Source: an uncultured Bacilli bacterium (GTDB lineage Bacteria > Bacillota_I > Bacilli_A > RF39 > UBA660). From it: a stretch of DNA of 5,595 bases. Under the pieces are notes generated by a model. The model did no database searches. It had not been told where the DNA came from and worked only from the letters and a program-made list of their open reading frames with translations. A program made the position numbers and the translations under genes. This document shows, piece after piece, positions 3,395 through 5,595 of this stretch. The stretch spans positions 1 to 5,595 of the forward strand of contig CAKOLP010000070.1 in assembly GCA_934096025.1 (NCBI GenBank), in the 5' to 3' direction. The stretch's first letter is position 1; each line of letters begins with the position of its first letter.

Positions 3395-4540
3395 GTGTAT
3401 AATAATTGTAATTATAATAACGATTACGAAAAAATAAGAAAAAGAATTCAAGAAGAACAAAATAAATATAGATTTTGCTATGTGCAAGGGCCAAAAGGAG
3501 AAAAAGGGGATAGAGGTGATATTGGTCCACAGGGAGAAAGAGGTTTACCAGGACCGACAAGCATTGAGGTTGGTTTTACAGAGACTGTAGAATCATTTGA
3601 AGATGCCAAGGTAGAAAATGTTGGAACAAACGAAGATGTAATTTTGAATTTTAAAATACCTAAAGGAATACAGGGAATAGAAGGAAAAACTGGACCACAA
3701 GGAATTCAAGGACCAAAAGGAGATAAAGGAGATGTTGGGCCTCAAGGAATTAAAGGAGAAAAAGGCGATCCAGGTCCATCAACTATTCAAATTGGAAATG
3801 TAGAAACAATAGAACCAAATGAAGAAGCAGAGGTAATAAATACTGGAACACCAGTAGATGTAGTTCTGGATTTTAAAATACCAAGGGGTGAAAAAGGTGA
3901 ACAAGGTGATATTGGACCAAGAGGAATGCCAGGAGAAATAGGAAGAACAGAACATATTGCTATAGATGAAACAGAGACTTTAGAAGCTGGAGAACCAGCA
4001 ACTGTTATGGATACTTTTGAAAATTGGGTGCACCATCTAGCATTTTCAATACCAAAAGGAGAAAAAGGAGATATGGGAGAAAGAGGACCACAAGGGCCTG
4101 CTGGTCCTCCAGGAACATCTTTTACACCTTCTTATGGAATTAGATATTCAATGACTGACACTCAAATAAATTTACCACAAGCTGTAGATACAGTAATACC
4201 ATTACTAGAAAAAGGAACGGCATTTCTTACAGAATATCCAGATAATAATTCTATTAAAATAAAAGAAAGTGGTGTTTATTTAGTTTCATATTTGTTATGT
4301 GGGGCTACCAATGAAGAGTGTTCTATAACTATGTCTGTTAGAGCAAATGATATATTAGTGCCCGCAACGAGCGCAACGAGTGAATTTAGTGCTCAAATGA
4401 TTAATAGTATAAGTGGTTCAACTATTTGTTCTCTACAACCAAATGATCTTATAACACTAAATGTTAAAACATCAAAAACTGTTAATATGAGATTTAATGG
4501 AAGTACTAATGCGATGCTAAGTGTTACAAAAATACATTAA
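3395..4540 (+). CDS. Collagen-like protein with interrupted Gly-X-Y blocks and BclA/C1q-like C-terminal domain
   Basis: This 381-residue protein starts at GTG 3395-3397, six bases after AAGGGGAG. Residues 1-31 form a charged, Asn-rich leader with C5 and C28, with no signal peptide or membrane segment. Four Gly-X-Y blocks follow: 32-54, 91-128, 165-183 and 222-240. They are rich in GEKGD, GPQG and GPKG triplets that stabilise collagen triple helices. Three related modules of about 36 residues separate them and end in F-K-I-P-K-G, F-K-I-P-R-G and F-S-I-P-K-G. Residues 244-381 look like a trimerising jelly-roll domain: Y-G-I-R-Y-S, G-T-A-F-L, I-K-I-K-E-S-G-V-Y-L-V-S-Y, and A-M-L-S-V-T-K-I. This resembles BclA and other exosporium collagen-like glycoproteins. 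A trimeric surface fibre on the spore is the likely role. A phage-tail-fibre origin is the main alternative, but no phage gene is nearby. Confidence 0.9.
   Translation: MYNNCNYNNDYEKIRKRIQEEQNKYRFCYVQGPKGEKGDRGDIGPQGERGLPGPTSIEVGFTETVESFEDAKVENVGTNEDVILNFKIPKGIQGIEGKTGPQGIQGPKGDKGDVGPQGIKGEKGDPGPSTIQIGNVETIEPNEEAEVINTGTPVDVVLDFKIPRGEKGEQGDIGPRGMPGEIGRTEHIAIDETETLEAGEPATVMDTFENWVHHLAFSIPKGEKGDMGERGPQGPAGPPGTSFTPSYGIRYSMTDTQINLPQAVDTVIPLLEKGTAFLTEYPDNNSIKIKESGVYLVSYLLCGATNEECSITMSVRANDILVPATSATSEFSAQMINSISGSTICSLQPNDLITLNVKTSKTVNMRFNGSTNAMLSVTKIH
3488..4114 (+). repeat. Alternating collagen blocks and three ~36-residue spacer modules
   Basis: Gly-X-Y blocks encoded at 3488-3556, 3665-3778, 3887-3943 and 4058-4114 alternate with spacers at 3557-3664, 3779-3886 and 3944-4057. 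The spacers align as (T/S)-x-I-x-(V/I)-G-x-x-E-T-(V/I)-E-x-x-E-x-A-x-V-x-N-x-G-T-x-x-x-V-x-L-x-F-K-I-P-(K/R)-G. The third is the most divergent, with V-M-D-T-F-E-N-W replacing the N-x-G-T turn. They look like in-gene duplications that have since diverged. Confidence 0.8.
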
Positions 4541-4565
4541 GAATAGGAAAACTATTCTTTTTTTC
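4539..4565 (+). terminator. Intrinsic terminator of the collagen-like gene
   Basis: AAGAATAG (4539-4546) pairs perfectly with CTATTCTT (4552-4559) around a five-base loop and is followed by a T run (4558-4564). The left arm begins within the TAA stop codon. Confidence 0.85.
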
Positions 4566-4604
4566 TTTAATCTGTATGAATTAATTATTACATTTTTTGT
4601 TTTC

Positions 4605-4615
4605 ATCATAAATTA
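4605..4615 (+). promoter_or_regulatory. Shared ATCATAAATTA element before the beta-helix gene
   Basis: This 11-mer is identical to 3328-3338 upstream of the collagen-like gene and again contains CATAnnnTA, the late-sporulation -10 pattern. An ACAT at 4590-4593 lies only 13 bases upstream, too close for a standard -35, so the promoter reading is less secure here. The element ends 20 bases before the proposed start codon, which would give a very short leader. Confidence 0.35.
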
Positions 4616-4635
4616 TTACAAAGGAAGGTGATAAT

Positions 4636-5595
4636 ATTCAAGTAATAGATAATAATACCGTTATTGTAATGACAAGTGATGAATTAAAACAAGCATTAAG
4701 TGAGGATAATAATTATGATTATATTTATTTAGGAAATGATATAACAGCAACAAGTGGTTTTGTTATAAATAGTAATAAAAATAAGTTAATAATTGATGGA
4801 ACTTATAATAATACAAAATATACTTATACAAATAATTTAAGTTTAGAAGCAACAGTTATAAAGGCAAGTACAACTAATAAAAGAATTATATTAAAGAATA
4901 TGAACATAATATCTTCACATGGTTATGGAGTTGTTTATGTTCCTTCTCATCCCAACTATTCTAATGTAGTTGTAGAGTACAATAATATAAATTTTAGTGG
5001 AATAGAACTTTCACAGAATTATTATGGAACTACTAAGATTGTTGATTCTATAATAGAAGTAAAAGACACTAATGGTGTTCCAGCACAAAGGGTTTGTGAT
5101 TCTAATAGAATTATATTAGATGGCGATACAACAATAACAAGCACATCAAGTACTAATACTGTTTTTTTCTTTAATGATGTTATACCATCTTTTGTTAAAA
5201 TTATGTCAAATAGTAAAGTAAGTGTAACAACAGATAGAGAATTTATGAATGGCACGAACAGAACGGATCTAACAGTAGGTCATGGTTCTGAATTTCTTTT
5301 AACTACTGGTAATGGATTCGCTAAAACTACAACGCACGGGGCCAGAAATGTACTAGTTGAGGAGATGGCAAACTTTACTTTTATTGAAAAGGGACATCAA
5401 AGAATTCCAATGTGGAATGTGTTTGGAGATTTTGTGGTTAAAGAAGGGGCGAGCATTGCAGTACTTAATACATATATGGCTACACCATCTGATAATTATA
5501 ATATATATTTTAAAGGAACAAATCAAAAGTTTATATTAGATAATCCAAAATATGTAAATATATATACTAAAAATGCAAATGTAGTATATACAAAT
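4636..5595 (+). CDS. Right-handed beta-helix (pectate-lyase-like) surface protein, 3' end outside window
   Basis: The frame stays open for 320 codons from 4636 to the window end. It reads like the pectate-lyase-like adhesive/beta-helix proteins of Firmicutes: V-I-V-M-T-S-D-E-L-K-Q-A-L near the start, Y-D-Y-I-Y-L-G-N-D-I-T, L-I-I-D-G-T-Y-N, I-I-L-K-N-M-N-I-I-S-S-H-G-Y-G, V-E-Y-N-N-I-N-F-S-G, and I-Y-F-K-G-T-N near the end. The evenly spaced I/V-x-I-x-N/D turns are beta-helix rungs. No lyase catalytic residues or signal peptide were recognised, so a structural or adhesive role is more likely than an enzyme. AGGAAGG at 4622-4628 places the start at ATT 4636, seven bases on. The first in-frame ATG (4669) has no ribosome site, and a TTG at 4597 lies upstream of the SD. 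It probably acts on the same cell or spore surface as the collagen-like protein. Confidence 0.85.
   Translation, partial: MQVIDNNTVIVMTSDELKQALSEDNNYDYIYLGNDITATSGFVINSNKNKLIIDGTYNNTKYTYTNNLSLEATVIKASTTNKRIILKNMNIISSHGYGVVYVPSHPNYSNVVVEYNNINFSGIELSQNYYGTTKIVDSIIEVKDTNGVPAQRVCDSNRIILDGDTTITSTSSTNTVFFFNDVIPSFVKIMSNSKVSVTTDREFMNGTNRTDLTVGHGSEFLLTTGNGFAKTTTHGARNVLVEEMANFTFIEKGHQRIPMWNVFGDFVVKEGASIAVLNTYMATPSDNYNIYFKGTNQKFILDNPKYVNIYTKNANVVYTN

Noticed and set aside
3360..3560. Antisense 66-codon frame opposite the start of the collagen-like gene
   Set aside because: It is the shadow of Asn- and Tyr-rich codons. It has no ribosome site, and its low-complexity Phe/Tyr/Leu content matches no family.
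3488..4114. Tandem repeats as a CRISPR array or VNTR
   Set aside because: The periodicity is three-residue protein repeat with diverged DNA. There are no conserved DNA repeats with unique spacers.
4361..4377. A 16S rRNA gene fragment
   Set aside because: Identity stops at 17 bases on both sides and the sequence is in frame within an intact protein gene.
5022..5255. Antisense 77-codon frame inside the beta-helix gene
   Set aside because: The opposite strand is continuously coding with a recognisable fold. The antisense frame is a hydrophobic shadow.

Overview
This is a strongly AT-rich window with standard-code genes, strong AGGAGG-type ribosome sites and U-tailed intrinsic terminators. It points to a low-GC Bacillota (Firmicutes), most likely an anaerobic spore-former of clostridial or erysipelotrichial type. 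The support is a PerR-rubrerythrin oxidative-stress pair, a Gly-X-Y collagen-like protein of the spore-surface kind, and an IS110 remnant. The species cannot be named from the sequence.

Positions 1-1166: the tail of an unknown protein (1-135, +) converges on a perR-rbr operon (735-1106 and 190-732, both -). They share a bidirectional terminator at 134-177. PerR is a peroxide-sensing repressor with all expected metal ligands. Rubrerythrin is a diiron/rubredoxin-like peroxidase. A PerR-box-like palindrome lies just downstream of the -10 of the operon's own promoter, so peroxide would relieve repression of both genes.

Positions 1200-1320: divergent from perR there is no protein gene. There is a candidate small RNA of about 90 nt, with an extended -10 promoter, paired 5' and 3' ends, a U6 tail, and a loop that copies the anti-Shine-Dalgarno sequence.

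Positions 1366-3233 are mostly decayed: a histidine-kinase C-terminal scrap (about 1429-1544), a truncated IS110-family transposase (about 2250-2601) with possible bridge-RNA-like sequence beside it (2640-2710), a receiver-domain remnant in three frames (about 2716-3088), and a 42-codon HU-like fragment (3105-3233). The one intact gene here is a small XRE-type regulator (1735-1974, -). It faces a promoter region with three ACCG-centred repeats, probably its operator.

Positions 3300-5595: two intact + strand genes, each probably with its own promoter. The first (3395-4540) encodes a 381-residue collagen-like protein with four Gly-X-Y blocks separated by three related beta modules, and a C-terminal domain resembling BclA/C1q. 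The second (4636 to the window edge, open) encodes a right-handed beta-helix (pectate-lyase-like) protein. Its best-placed start is a non-canonical ATT. Neither has a signal peptide, and both carry the same 11-base element upstream. A shared spore-surface or outer-layer role is the most economical reading, but it is inference.
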